A stretch of DNA of 50,094 bases from NCBI GenBank assembly GCA_002343395.1, contig DDSN01000010.1, forward strand, positions 36,632-86,725, read 5' to 3'. The stretch comes from Hyphomonadaceae bacterium UBA2389. Its GTDB lineage: Bacteria; Pseudomonadota; Alphaproteobacteria; Caulobacterales; Aquidulcibacteraceae. The translations under genes and the position numbers were made by a program. The notes below the pieces were generated by a model, which had not been told where the DNA came from, ran no database searches, and worked only from the letters and a program-made list of their open reading frames with translations. Numbering within the stretch: position 1 is the first letter of the stretch; each line of letters opens with the position of its first letter. This document shows, one piece after another, positions 7,607 through 15,812 of the stretch.

Positions 7607-8656
7607 ATGATCGAAGCGATACAATTCCCCCAATTGGACCCGGCAGCGCTTACGCTTCCCTCATTCGACCTCTTCGGCGCAACGCTGGGCCCTTTCCATC
7701 TCCGCTGGTACGCCCTGGCCTACATCGTAGGACTGGTCCTGGGTTGGCGTTGGATGGTGTGGCTCATCCGCCGCGACAGGCTTTGGGCGCCTGGCCGCCC
7801 GGCGCTCAGCGTGCCCCAAATCGATGATTTTCTGTTCTGGGCGACGCTCGGCGTGATCCTGGGCGGGCGGCTCGGTTATGTGCTGTTCTACAAGCCGGAC
7901 ATGCTGTGGCGCAGTCCAATGGAAGTGCTGCAAATCTGGCAAGGCGGCATGAGCTTTCATGGCGGCCTGATCGGGGTTGCATTGGCGGCGTTCTGGTTCA
8001 CACGGCAAAAGCACGTGAACGAAGATCAATACGCCAAGCTCGCCGCCAAACACGCGGTTGAAAAAGCGCCAGCCGGCAAGGAGCGCGACTACACAAGCTT
8101 TGGCGACAAGTGGATCTTGAAGTCGGAAGCAGAAGCGGCCCGCGAAAAAGCGAAGTCTGACACCATTGATCTGCTGCGCCTGGGCGATCTCGCGGCAGCG
8201 GCGGCGCCGGTCGGCTTGTTCTTCGGCCGCATCGCGAACTTCATCAATGGCGAGCTATGGGGCCGCCACACCGACGCGCCATGGGGCGTCGTGTTCCCCG
8301 AGGGCGGCTACGACTGGATTTCGCGCGCCTGGATCTTCACCGGCGTCGAAACGGCGCGCCACCCGAGCCAGCTGTACGAGGCCGCGCTTGAAGGCGTCAC
8401 CCTGTTTGCGGTCATCAACGTGCTCACCTTGCGTTTCGACTCGCTGCGCCGCCCGGGGCTGAATGTCGGCGCCTTCCTACTCTGCTATGGCTGCTTCCGC
8501 TTTCTGCTTGAGTTCGTCCGCGAGCCCGACGCCCACATGCCCGAAGCGCTCCGAGGCTACGTCACCATGGGCATGTTGCTCTCAGCGCCCATGATCCTGA
8601 TCGGACTTTGGCTCATTCGCCGCGCCTTAGCGGCGCCGAAATTGGCGCCCGCGTGA
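7607..8656 (+). CDS. lgt: Prolipoprotein diacylglyceryl transferase with a central insertion
   Basis: Lgt transfers diacylglycerol from phosphatidylglycerol to the lipobox cysteine of prolipoproteins in the inner membrane. Multiple transmembrane helices are visible. The signature pieces include HLRWYALAYI, GGRLGYVLFY, MSFHGGLIGV and GRIANFINGELWGR. The protein is 349 residues, longer than the usual 260-300. The extra length is a charged, Lys/Glu-rich insertion at about residues 136-188, between the HGGLIGV helix and the NFINGE helix. I chose the ATG at 7607, because the upstream extension is not family-like. It starts the lgt-midA-pgeF operon and overlaps the next gene by GTGA. Confidence 0.95.
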   Translation: MIEAIQFPQLDPAALTLPSFDLFGATLGPFHLRWYALAYIVGLVLGWRWMVWLIRRDRLWAPGRPALSVPQIDDFLFWATLGVILGGRLGYVLFYKPDMLWRSPMEVLQIWQGGMSFHGGLIGVALAAFWFTRQKHVNEDQYAKLAAKHAVEKAPAGKERDYTSFGDKWILKSEAEAAREKAKSDTIDLLRLGDLAAAAAPVGLFFGRIANFINGELWGRHTDAPWGVVFPEGGYDWISRAWIFTGVETARHPSQLYEAALEGVTLFAVINVLTLRFDSLRRPGLNVGAFLLCYGCFRFLLEFVREPDAHMPEALRGYVTMGMLLSAPMILIGLWLIRRALAAPKLAPA

Positions 8657-9696
8657 GCCTCAAGCAAAAACTGATCGAGCACATCAAGGAAGCCGGGCCG
8701 ATGACGGTCGCGGACTACATGGCCGCGTGCCTCCACGATCCTGAGCATGGCTATTACGCGACCCGGCCCGCCCTCGGCGGCGCTGGCGCGGACTTCCTGA
8801 CCGCGCCAGAAGCGAGCCAGATGTTCGGCGAATTAATCGGCCTTTGGTGCGCGCATGAATGGGCGGCGCTCGGCAAGCCCGCGATCAACCTGATCGAACT
8901 TGGGCCAGGCCGCGGCGTGCTGATGCAAGATGCCTGGCGCGCCACCCAGCGCGTCGAGGGTTTCCATGACGCGGCCAATGTCGTCTTCATCGAAACCAGC
9001 GCGCCGCTGCGAGAACAGCAAGCCGAGCGCACGCCTCACGCCGAATGGGCCGCCGCGCTTGAAGACGCACCCCCGGGTCCGTGCCTCATTGTGGGCAACG
9101 AGTTCCTGGATTGCATGCCGATCCGCCAGTTCGCGCGCGTCGAGGACGGCTGGCGCGAAAAGCTCGTGGGCGTGAGCGAGAGCGATGACCTGATCTTCGG
9201 TCTGAGCGCTCTCCTGCCCGCCGCTGACGATGACGTTCGCGAGGGCGCGGTACGCGAGATCGCGCCTGCATTGGATGCGCTTGTCTATGAAGTTGAGCGG
9301 CGGCTGCATGCGGCGCCGGGGCGCGCGCTGTTCATCGATTACGGCTACGCCGCGCCCGAGGGCGCCGACACGCTCCAGGCGCTGAAACGCCACGCCAAGG
9401 TGGACCCGCTGGAATCGCCGGGCGAAGCCGACTTAACCGCGCACGTGGACTTCGCGCGGGTGTCGCACTTGGCGCGCGAGGCAAGCCTTGATGTGCATGG
9501 GCCTATTGCGCAAGGACGTTTCCTCAAGACCCTCGGCATCGACGTCCGCGTCGAAATGCTCGCGCGCGCCAATCCTGACCAAGTCGAGCGCGTGGCGCGC
9601 GAGCTCAAACGCTTGACCCACCCAGACGACATGGGGGCATTATTCAAGGCGATATGTCTTTCCAGTCCGAACCTGCCGCCGCCAGCGGGCTTTTGA
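8653..9696 (+). CDS. Class I SAM-dependent methyltransferase, MidA/NDUFAF7 family
   Basis: A 347-residue protein of the MidA/NDUFAF7 family. Human NDUFAF7 methylates an arginine in the NDUFS2 subunit of complex I, and the bacterial members are presumed protein arginine methyltransferases. The N-terminus has MTVADYMAACLHDPEHGYY, the classic family opening. The SAM-binding motif INLIELGPGRGVLMQD follows, and then GNEFLDCMPIRQF. The start is the GTG at 8653, which overlaps the lgt stop as GTGA. It is the second gene of the lgt-midA-pgeF operon, an arrangement frequent in alphaproteobacteria. Confidence 0.9.
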   Translation: MSLKQKLIEHIKEAGPMTVADYMAACLHDPEHGYYATRPALGGAGADFLTAPEASQMFGELIGLWCAHEWAALGKPAINLIELGPGRGVLMQDAWRATQRVEGFHDAANVVFIETSAPLREQQAERTPHAEWAAALEDAPPGPCLIVGNEFLDCMPIRQFARVEDGWREKLVGVSESDDLIFGLSALLPAADDDVREGAVREIAPALDALVYEVERRLHAAPGRALFIDYGYAAPEGADTLQALKRHAKVDPLESPGEADLTAHVDFARVSHLAREASLDVHGPIAQGRFLKTLGIDVRVEMLARANPDQVERVARELKRLTHPDDMGALFKAICLSSPNLPPPAGF

Positions 9697-9698
9697 GC

Positions 9699-10460
9699 AT
9701 GAGTGCGCCGCCGCATTGGCGTGCGCGGTCATTGGCCAAGGTGCGTCACGCTTTTTTCGGACGCACGGGCGGCGTCTCAACCGGAATTTACGCTGGCCTG
9801 AACGCGGGCACGGGCTCGCATGACGATCCTGACGCTGTCGCCGAAAATCGGCGACGCATCGCCGCCGCCTTTGGCGCGGACCTCTCTCAGCTTGTCGGCG
9901 TGCATCAGGTTCACTCGGCTGACGCTGTATTCGTCGAGCGCCCCTGGGCAGGCGAGCGCCCCCACGCTGACGCGCTGGTTTCCAAAACGCCGGGTCTCGC
10001 GCTCTCCGTTCTCACCGCGGATTGCGCGCCGGTTCTGCTCGCCGACGCGCGAGCCCAGGTTATCGGCGCCGCGCACGCGGGCTGGAAAGGCGCGATTGGC
10101 GGCGTGCTTGAGGCCACTGTCGCGCTTATGGAGAAGCACGGCGCCGAACGCGCGCGCATCGGCGCCGCCATCGGCCCCTGCATTCACCAGCCGAGCTATG
10201 AAGTCGGCCCCGAGTTTCACGCGCGGTTCACACAGGCGAGCGCCGACTACGCCGCCTTCTTTCTCCCCGGCATCGACGGGAAATTTCAATTCGACCTGCC
10301 GGGTTTCTGCGCGTTTCGACTCCGCGCGCTTGGCGTGTCCGCGGAAATCGTCGACGCTGACACCTATCCAGCGGCCGACACGCTATTCAGCCATCGCCGC
10401 AGCGTTCATGCGCGCGAACCAGACTATGGACGAAATTGCGCGGCGATCGCCTTGAGTTGA
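9699..10460 (+). CDS. pgeF: Peptidoglycan editing factor PgeF (laccase-domain, YfiH family)
   Basis: A 253-residue protein of the YfiH/PgeF family (Cu-oxidase_4 fold). Family members remove misincorporated L-Ser from peptidoglycan precursors; purine-nucleoside activities are also described. The H-C-H metal site is visible in GVHQVHSADAVF, LTADCAPVLLAD and GAAHAGWKGAIGGVL. IGPCIHQPSYEVG is the next family block, and the protein ends near SHRRSV. The ATG at 9699 is two bases after the previous stop. An ATG at 9654 inside midA would add 15 residues that are not family-like. It is the last gene of the lgt operon. Confidence 0.92.
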   Translation: MSAPPHWRARSLAKVRHAFFGRTGGVSTGIYAGLNAGTGSHDDPDAVAENRRRIAAAFGADLSQLVGVHQVHSADAVFVERPWAGERPHADALVSKTPGLALSVLTADCAPVLLADARAQVIGAAHAGWKGAIGGVLEATVALMEKHGAERARIGAAIGPCIHQPSYEVGPEFHARFTQASADYAAFFLPGIDGKFQFDLPGFCAFRLRALGVSAEIVDADTYPAADTLFSHRRSVHAREPDYGRNCAAIALS

Positions 10461-10484
10461 CGTGATATCAGATGATGATATCAT
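10457..10484 (+). promoter_or_regulatory. vapBC-1 promoter with paired TGATATCA operator
   Basis: A -35-like TTGACG (10457-10462) and a -10-like TATCAT (10479-10484) are 16 bp apart. Two copies of the self-palindromic TGATATCA, at 10463-10470 and 10476-10483, fill the spacer and overlap the -10. This fits autorepression by the ribbon-helix-helix antitoxin. The -10 ends seven bases before the ATG at 10492, which implies a leaderless transcript. Confidence 0.6.
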
Positions 10485-10491
10485 TCTTATT

Positions 10492-10707
10492 ATGCGCATC
10501 TTGGTCGATATCGATGCAGATGACGTCGCCGCCCTTGATGAGGAGGCCGCGCGTGAGAAGGCGTCCCGCGCCGCCCTTATTCGCAGGGCGATCCAAGAAT
10601 TCTTACATCGGCGGCGCGCCGAAGGCGAAACAGAAGCGTTTGGGCTTTGGCGGCGCCACAAGATCGACGGCTTGGCTTTCCAGCGCAAAGTTCGCTCCGA
10701 GTGGTGA
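10492..10707 (+). CDS. Ribbon-helix-helix antitoxin (VapB-like)
   Basis: A 71-residue antitoxin of the CopG/Arc type. The N-terminal strand MRILVDIDADDV and the helix-turn-helix pair LDEEAAREKASRAALIRRAI form the DNA-binding dimer. The C-terminal tail (EAFGLWRRHKIDGL) should wrap the PIN toxin. I chose the ATG at 10492, because a frame opening at 10462 would run across the operator. The stop overlaps the GTG of the toxin gene as GTGA. The promoter spacing suggests translation without a leader. Confidence 0.86.
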   Translation: MRILVDIDADDVAALDEEAAREKASRAALIRRAIQEFLHRRRAEGETEAFGLWRRHKIDGLAFQRKVRSEW

Positions 10708-11066
10708 AGGCCCTTCTCGACACCAACATCGTTATTGACTACCTGAGCGGCGTCGCCGCCGCTCGGAAGGAGTTCGCGCGTTACTCTGAAAAATGCATCA
10801 GCGTCATTACATGGATGGAAGTCATGGTCGGCGCGCCGGAAGACGCAGCTCCCGAAACACGCGCCTTCCTCTCCACCTTCGAGCTGGTCGATATTGGAAC
10901 GCCGGTTGCGGAGCGCGCTGTCGCATTGCGCAAACAACATCGGATCAAATTGCCCGATGCAATTGTCTGGGCTTCCGCGCAGGAAGAGCGAGCGCTGCTG
11001 GTGACGCGCAATACGAAAGACTTCCCAAAGGGCGACCCCGGCGTGCGTCATCCTTATGTCGTCTAA
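10704..11066 (+). CDS. PIN-domain ribonuclease toxin (VapC-like)
   Basis: A 120-residue PIN-domain toxin that would cleave RNA with Mg or Mn. The acidic residues of the active site are visible: D in LLDTNIVIDYL, E in ITWMEVMVGA, D in LPDAIVWASA, and the late NTKDF segment. The length is normal for the family. The start is a GTG that overlaps the antitoxin stop. The RNA target cannot be predicted. The end of the gene overlaps the start of the dipeptidase gene, so the module appears wedged between pgeF and the dipeptidase. Confidence 0.88.
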   Translation: MKALLDTNIVIDYLSGVAAARKEFARYSEKCISVITWMEVMVGAPEDAAPETRAFLSTFELVDIGTPVAERAVALRKQHRIKLPDAIVWASAQEERALLVTRNTKDFPKGDPGVRHPYVV

Positions 11067-11841
11067 CGTCTTCGGCGATCTCCAGATGCTTCGCGAACGG
11101 CCGATCCCCGTTCAAGACGTCGAACTGGGAGCCGCGCGCGGCTATCGCGCGACGCCCATCGACAAACGTGACCCGGCATTTGACGAGCCGCTCCTCGAGG
11201 CGTCGCGCTTTGGCCTCGCCGGCGAGAATTTCTACGCCGGGCAGCGCAACCCGCCCTATTATCACGCGATACCCGGCGCCATTCAGCAGCTGCTGCTGCG
11301 CAAAGGCGTCGGCGCGCGCCTCGCAACGATAAACGAACAGCTCGCGCACGCCGGCTTGGAACTCTGGCTCTTCGACGCTTGGCGCCCGCAAGCAGTGCAG
11401 ACGTACTTTCACGATCATTGGTTCCCCGCCGAAGTCCGCCGGCGCAACCCAGGTATTTCCGAGGACGCGCTCCTCGCCGAGGTCGAGACCTATTGGGCCG
11501 CGCCAAGCGCGGGGGCAGATGCGCCCTCCCCCCACGCGACCGGCGCGGCCGTCGACTTAACCGTACGGTGGCGAGGCGGCGATGCGCTCTGGATGGGATC
11601 GCTATTCGACGACGCGGCGCCCATCGCGCACACCGCGCGCTTTGAGATCACGAACGACGACGCCCTCTGTTTCAGCGACGCCGAGGCGCGCGCAAACCGC
11701 CGCCTCCTTTACTGGCTGATGCGGGACGCGGGATTCGCCGCCAACCCAAGCGAGTGGTGGCACTTTTCGTTCGGCGATCAGATGTGGGCAAAGCTCACCG
11801 GCGCGCCGTATGCGATTTACGGCGCGACGGCGCCCGCCTAA
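11056..11841 (+). CDS. D-alanyl-D-alanine dipeptidase, VanX/DdpX-like (peptidase M15D)
   Basis: A 261-residue zinc dipeptidase of the VanX/DdpX family, which splits D-Ala-D-Ala. The zinc motif SPHATGAAVDLTV supplies the first His and Asp, and EWWHFSFGD supplies the catalytic Glu and third ligand. The substrate-clamping Arg is in FDAWRPQAVQ. No signal peptide is seen, so it is probably cytoplasmic and serves peptidoglycan recycling or use of D-Ala rather than vancomycin resistance. No vanHA genes are nearby. The ATG at 11056 lies inside the vapC end; an ATG at 11086 is an alternative. Confidence 0.88.
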   Translation: MSSNVFGDLQMLRERPIPVQDVELGAARGYRATPIDKRDPAFDEPLLEASRFGLAGENFYAGQRNPPYYHAIPGAIQQLLLRKGVGARLATINEQLAHAGLELWLFDAWRPQAVQTYFHDHWFPAEVRRRNPGISEDALLAEVETYWAAPSAGADAPSPHATGAAVDLTVRWRGGDALWMGSLFDDAAPIAHTARFEITNDDALCFSDAEARANRRLLYWLMRDAGFAANPSEWWHFSFGDQMWAKLTGAPYAIYGATAPA

Positions 11842-11957
11842 GCGTGACCCTGGCGCCACGCCTGGGCCTACGCCTCAATTTCGCAGCGAATCTGGTTTGC
11901 CCCCGCCCGACTCGCCCCTAGATGGCGGCACCTGGAACGCGTAGGGCCCGCTTTCCC

Positions 11958-12893
11958 ATGAAACTTATTGCAGCCAATTCCAACGAGACGCTCGCGCAGG
12001 CGATCGCCGACCACCTCGACACGCCGCTGGCGGAGGCGGAGTTCAAGCGATTCAAGGACAACGAGATCTTCGTCGAGATCAAGGAAAATGTTCGCGGCGA
12101 GGACGTGTTTCTGATTCAATCCACATCGTACCCCGCGAACGATCATCTGATGGAGTTGTTGATCGGCATCGACGCGCTCCGGCGTGCATCCGCGCGGCGG
12201 ATAACGGCGGTCATCCCCTACTACGGATACGGCCGCCAAGATCGCAAGGTGGGCGGCCGCACGCCGATCTCGGCGAAGCTCGTCGCCAACCTCATCGTCA
12301 CCGCCGGCGCCGACCGCGTGCTGACGCTTGAGCTCCACGCGGGCCAGATCCAAGGGTTCTTCGACATCCCAACCGACAATCTGTTCGCGACGCCCGTTCT
12401 CGAGCGCGACGTTCGCGAGGCCTACAAGGACGTGAGCAAGCTCATGATCGTGTCTCCGGATGTGGGCGGGGTCGTGCGTGCGCGCGCGCTCGCCAACCGG
12501 CTTGGCGCGGATCTGGCGATCGTGGACAAACGCCGCCCGAAGGCTGGCGAATCCGAGGTCATGAACATCATCGGCGACGTGTCGGGCCGCGACTGCATCT
12601 TGATCGACGACATCGTCGACAGCGCCGGCACGCTCTGCAACGCAGCCGAGGCGTTGCTCAAGGAAAAGGCGACCTCCGTTTCCGCCTATGTGGCGCACGG
12701 CGTGCTTTCCAATGGAGCAATCGCACGCGTCGAAGCGTCTAAGCTCAAGGAACTGGTGGTCACCAACTCCATCGACCCGGCCGCTCTCAAGGGAAGCAGC
12801 AAGAAGGTGCGCGTCGTATCGGTCGCCGCGCTGATGGGCGATGCGATCTGGCGCATCGCGAACGAGCAAAGCGTCAGTTCGCTGTTCGAGTGA
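11958..12893 (+). CDS. prs: Ribose-phosphate pyrophosphokinase
   Basis: Prs makes PRPP from ribose 5-phosphate and ATP for purine, pyrimidine, histidine, tryptophan and NAD synthesis. The N-terminal KLIAANSNETLAQAIA and the FKDNEIFVEI strand are typical. The flexible loop YGYGRQDRK contacts ATP. The PRPP-binding loop is CILIDDIVDSAGTL. At 311 residues it is full length. I chose the ATG at 11958; a frame from 11922 would add a non-conserved stretch. It ends base-to-base with the FkbM gene on the other strand. Confidence 0.97.
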   Translation: MKLIAANSNETLAQAIADHLDTPLAEAEFKRFKDNEIFVEIKENVRGEDVFLIQSTSYPANDHLMELLIGIDALRRASARRITAVIPYYGYGRQDRKVGGRTPISAKLVANLIVTAGADRVLTLELHAGQIQGFFDIPTDNLFATPVLERDVREAYKDVSKLMIVSPDVGGVVRARALANRLGADLAIVDKRRPKAGESEVMNIIGDVSGRDCILIDDIVDSAGTLCNAAEALLKEKATSVSAYVAHGVLSNGAIARVEASKLKELVVTNSIDPAALKGSSKKVRVVSVAALMGDAIWRIANEQSVSSLFE

Positions 12894-13610
12894 TCAGCCC
12901 CTGATTTGCGATGCGTCGATGTCAAAACCGGGCGGATCGACGGCGCGGCGATCAAAGTAGAAGAAGGTGAACATGGCTTGCGTAACGCACGCATAGTCCA
13001 AGTCCCGCATGTACTGCGCCGTCGGGCTCTGCGTCGCCGCCCCATCCCTACGCAAGCAATACTCCTCGATATCCTCGATCAGCACGGCGGTCGGCCGGTG
13101 TTTTGACCAGTCGTTGCTCTTGAGCACGTCAAGATCGAGACCTTCGCAATCGACTGAAAGCAGATCGACAGGCCCAGGCGCGTGCTTGTCCAACACCTCG
13201 GCAAGCGGCAGGCACGGCACCGTGATGGGCGGCCCGCTGCGCTCCAAGGCGGCGCGGTACTCGTCCAGCTCGAAAGTGTTGAACTTGTCCTGCTTGAACC
13301 GGTGATAGGTGAGTTCTCCGCGCTCGCGCGCGATCCCGCATACGAGATGGCGATCATGCGGTCGGATGCGCTTGAACGCCGCTTCGCGATCCGGATTCGG
13401 CTCAACCGTTATCCCGCGCCAGCCGCGGAGATAGAGCTTGTACGTGTTCGAGGAATGGCTGGGATGATACGCGCCGACATCGCAATAAACGCCGCGATCG
13501 CGCGGCCGGAACACCTGGTAGAGTAGCAGGTCCTCAGCATATTGCGCGAACGAGATCGAGCGAATGCGCGAGAAGATTTCACCGAGCGCGCTTGGCGTGA
13601 ACAGTCTCAT
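12894..13610 (-). CDS. FkbM-family methyltransferase
   Basis: A 238-residue SAM-dependent methyltransferase of the FkbM type, usually O-methylating sugars or polyketides. The SAM motif is VYCDVGAYHPSHSSNT, followed by the VEPNPD acidic turn, VDLLSVDCEGLDLDVL and VLIEDIEEY. The frame opens at 13637, but the ATG at 13610 has a GAGGA site seven bases upstream and gives a clean start (MRLFTPSALGEIF). No glycan cluster surrounds it. A surface-polysaccharide or lipid substrate is only a guess. Confidence 0.87.
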   Translation of the reverse strand: MRLFTPSALGEIFSRIRSISFAQYAEDLLLYQVFRPRDRGVYCDVGAYHPSHSSNTYKLYLRGWRGITVEPNPDREAAFKRIRPHDRHLVCGIARERGELTYHRFKQDKFNTFELDEYRAALERSGPPITVPCLPLAEVLDKHAPGPVDLLSVDCEGLDLDVLKSNDWSKHRPTAVLIEDIEEYCLRRDGAATQSPTAQYMRDLDYACVTQAMFTFFYFDRRAVDPPGFDIDASQIRG

Positions 13611-13679
13611 AAATTCGTCCTCGGGTGCTCGCGACAAAAGCGCTTGGGCGCACGCCGTCCTAGCGCTACTTATCCGCCT

Positions 13680-14231
13680 ATGGCTATTCGCGGCGCCACG
13701 CTAGGCGAAGAAATCGTCCTTCATGCGCTGATCGAGGGCGCCTACCGGGGCGACAGCGCCAAACGCGGCTGGACCCACGAAGCCGACCTCCTCGGCGGGC
13801 AGCGCACCGATCTCGCGGCATTAACCGAAATTCTCGCCGACCCCGCGCAGACCATCCTTGTTCACGACGATGGCGGCGCTCTGAACGGGTGCGTGCTGAT
13901 CGTCGACAAGGGCGTGCGCGAAGGGCGGCGCATCGCTTATCTGGGCATGCTCACGGTGCGACCCGATTTGCAGGCCGGCGGACTGGGCCGACGCTTGGTC
14001 CAGCACGCGGAAGCGCACGCGCGCGGCTTTGGCGCCGACGTCATGGAAATGACCGTCATCAAACAGCGGCGGGAGCTCATCGCGTGGTACCTGCGCCGGG
14101 GTTATCACCAAACGGAGGAAGAGCGCCCCTTCCCGCTCGATGATCCGAGGTTCGGACTGCCGAAACAACGTGATCTGGTCTTCGTGGTCTTGCGCAAAGC
14201 GTTGATCGCGGCAGACCAAACGGAGCCCTAG
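13680..14231 (+). CDS. GNAT-family N-acetyltransferase
   Basis: A 183-residue GNAT enzyme that transfers an acetyl group from acetyl-CoA to an unknown amine. The core has YLGMLTVRPDLQAGGLGRRLVQHAE, whose pyrophosphate-binding part is the QAGGLGRRL loop. The MEMTVIKQRRELIAWYLRRGY strand-helix follows. I chose the ATG at 13680, because the upstream frame overlaps the FkbM gene on the other strand. It is divergent from that gene and followed after 64 bp by the SIMPL-domain gene. Confidence 0.9.
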   Translation: MAIRGATLGEEIVLHALIEGAYRGDSAKRGWTHEADLLGGQRTDLAALTEILADPAQTILVHDDGGALNGCVLIVDKGVREGRRIAYLGMLTVRPDLQAGGLGRRLVQHAEAHARGFGADVMEMTVIKQRRELIAWYLRRGYHQTEEERPFPLDDPRFGLPKQRDLVFVVLRKALIAADQTEP

Positions 14232-14295
14232 CGTCCATTATTTTGCCGTATCCAGCGCGCTGGTTCCTGGGCGCACGCGAACAGAGGGGAACACG

Positions 14296-15051
14296 ATGCG
14301 CACATTTTTTGCTCTCATCAGTCTGGTCGTCCTGGCGAGCCCGAGCGCCATGGCGCAGGTCATTGCGCCGCTCCGGCCCTACGATCCCGCCGTCGTGCGC
14401 GTGGCGGGACGCGCCGAAGTCTACCTGCCGCCGGACCAGGCGCGGGTTCACCTGTCGTTTTACGCGCCAGGACGAACGGCTGGAGAAGCCACCAACGCCG
14501 TCTCCGAACGCACGCGCGCCCTTGACGCCGCGATCCGCGCGATCGACCCGCAAAACGTCTCCGTTGAGCGCACGGATGTATCTGTCACCCCCGTGATGCG
14601 CGAAGGAGGCGACCGCCGGCCCGACCGCATCAACGGCTACGAGGCCAGCGCGGGCGTCACCATTCTGGTGCGCGACCTTGCGCGCCTGAGCCAGGCCGTG
14701 GAAGTCGCTGTCAACGTCCAGCCAGACACGTTCAATGACGTTGAGTTTTCTCTTCGCGACACCGCACGCGCGCGCCGCGCCGCGCGCGAGGCGGCGATCA
14801 CGGACGCCGTGGACAAGGCGCGCGTCTATTCGGAAGGCGCCGGCCATCGCTTGGGACGCCTGCTGCTGGTTGAAGAAGGCGCGAACAACATGATCGCCCA
14901 GAGCGGCAACCGCGCGGTGTTCGCGGCGCGCAACATGTCGGCTGCGCAAGAACAAACCATCCTGGCGCCCAGCATTGCGCCGGAGCCGCTGCTCTACACG
15001 GCCGAGGTCTCCGTCGTCTTCGAGGTCGGCGCGACGATCTCCGCGCGCTAA
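14296..15051 (+). CDS. Secreted SIMPL-domain protein (DUF541)
   Basis: A 251-residue periplasmic protein. A signal peptide covers about residues 1-21, with a hydrophobic core at FFALISLVVLA and cleavage after SAMA. The SIMPL/DUF541 domain follows: VRVAGRAEVYLPPDQARVHL, then VERTDVSVTPV and YEASAGVTILVRDLARL. E. coli YggE belongs to this family and lowers oxidative stress, but the chemistry is not known. A strong AGAGGGGA site precedes the ATG. It ends three bases from the convergent gene. Confidence 0.92.
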   Translation: MRTFFALISLVVLASPSAMAQVIAPLRPYDPAVVRVAGRAEVYLPPDQARVHLSFYAPGRTAGEATNAVSERTRALDAAIRAIDPQNVSVERTDVSVTPVMREGGDRRPDRINGYEASAGVTILVRDLARLSQAVEVAVNVQPDTFNDVEFSLRDTARARRAAREAAITDAVDKARVYSEGAGHRLGRLLLVEEGANNMIAQSGNRAVFAARNMSAAQEQTILAPSIAPEPLLYTAEVSVVFEVGATISAR

Positions 15052-15054
15052 GCT

Positions 15055-15681
15055 TCAGCGCGTTCCAGCGCGGCGGCGGTACGTCAGATCCCAGGTCACG
15101 ACCCAATCGGCGGCGCCGGCGTCGCGTTGCTCGCCCCACTGCCGAACGGTGTTCGCGTCGAGCGCCTGGAAATTCATGCGGCTGCGCGCGCCCGCTGGCA
15201 CGCCCGGCAGAGGCGTCTGCGCCTCAAACGACATCACCCCATTTTCGAAATGGCCGCGATACTCGGTTCGTAGCGGCGCGGCGGACATCCAGGTCTGATG
15301 CCAAAGCTGGGTCGCGGGATCGTACATGTTGAGCGAGTGGCCGTGCGCGCCGCCAAACGGCCGCCAATGCTCGACAACCACGCATCCCTGGTCCACCAGG
15401 GTGATGGAGCTTTCGGCAATCGTCGCCCCCGTGGCCGCGCCCGACGGAGAAACGTCCCACTCTCCCACCCAAAAATCGAACTGGCGGCTTTCGTCCGAGG
15501 CGCAACCGGCGGGCCGTTGGGGCAGAACGGCGCGGCCTTGCACCAAACGGCGCAAACGCGCGACCTCGTCCCGTAGCTCTTGCCTGCTCATGCTTTCCGG
15601 CGACTGCGGCTGCGGTTGCGGCTGGGCGACAGCGACAAGCGGGAAAGCGGCGAACAACGCCGCGACGAGCACCTGTTTCAT
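15055..15681 (-). CDS. Secreted DUF1579-like protein
   Basis: A 208-residue exported protein. The signal peptide is MKQVLVAALFAAFPLVAVAQ, followed by a Pro/Gln linker (QPQPQPQ) and a short coiled segment. The body carries FDFWVGEWDVSPSG, then VVVEHWRPF, GHSLNMYDPATQLWHQTW and YRGHF. This is the pattern of DUF1579-like lipocalin-fold proteins, in which FW-x-G-x-WDV opens the barrel. The ligand is unknown. It sits alone on its strand between the SIMPL gene and the ferritin-like gene. Confidence 0.75.
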   Translation of the reverse strand: MKQVLVAALFAAFPLVAVAQPQPQPQSPESMSRQELRDEVARLRRLVQGRAVLPQRPAGCASDESRQFDFWVGEWDVSPSGAATGATIAESSITLVDQGCVVVEHWRPFGGAHGHSLNMYDPATQLWHQTWMSAAPLRTEYRGHFENGVMSFEAQTPLPGVPAGARSRMNFQALDANTVRQWGEQRDAGAADWVVTWDLTYRRRAGTR

Positions 15682-15755
15682 GCGGCGAAGAAGCGCTGCC
15701 GTTCGTTTCGCCGCCAGCCACGATCTACCAATGATCGCACCGCCGCGACGAGCGT

Positions 15756-15787
15756 AAAAAAAATTGGCGGCGCATGGCTGCGCCGCC
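15756..15787 (-). terminator. Rho-independent terminator of the ferritin-like gene
   Basis: A perfect 9-bp stem has arms GGCGGCGCA (15766-15774) and TGCGCCGCC (15779-15787) around a TGGC loop. On the minus strand it is followed by AA and then a run of eight Ts (15756-15763 as As on the plus strand). It lies 26 bp after the stop of the diiron protein gene. Confidence 0.9.
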
Positions 15788-15812
15788 TCAGTAAGGGAGA
15801 GTTCGTTAGAGC

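Noticed and set aside
11056..11841. Vancomycin-resistance gene
   Set aside because: The protein is a VanX-like dipeptidase, but no vanH, vanA or regulatory partners are nearby and the organism is Gram-negative. A recycling role is more likely.
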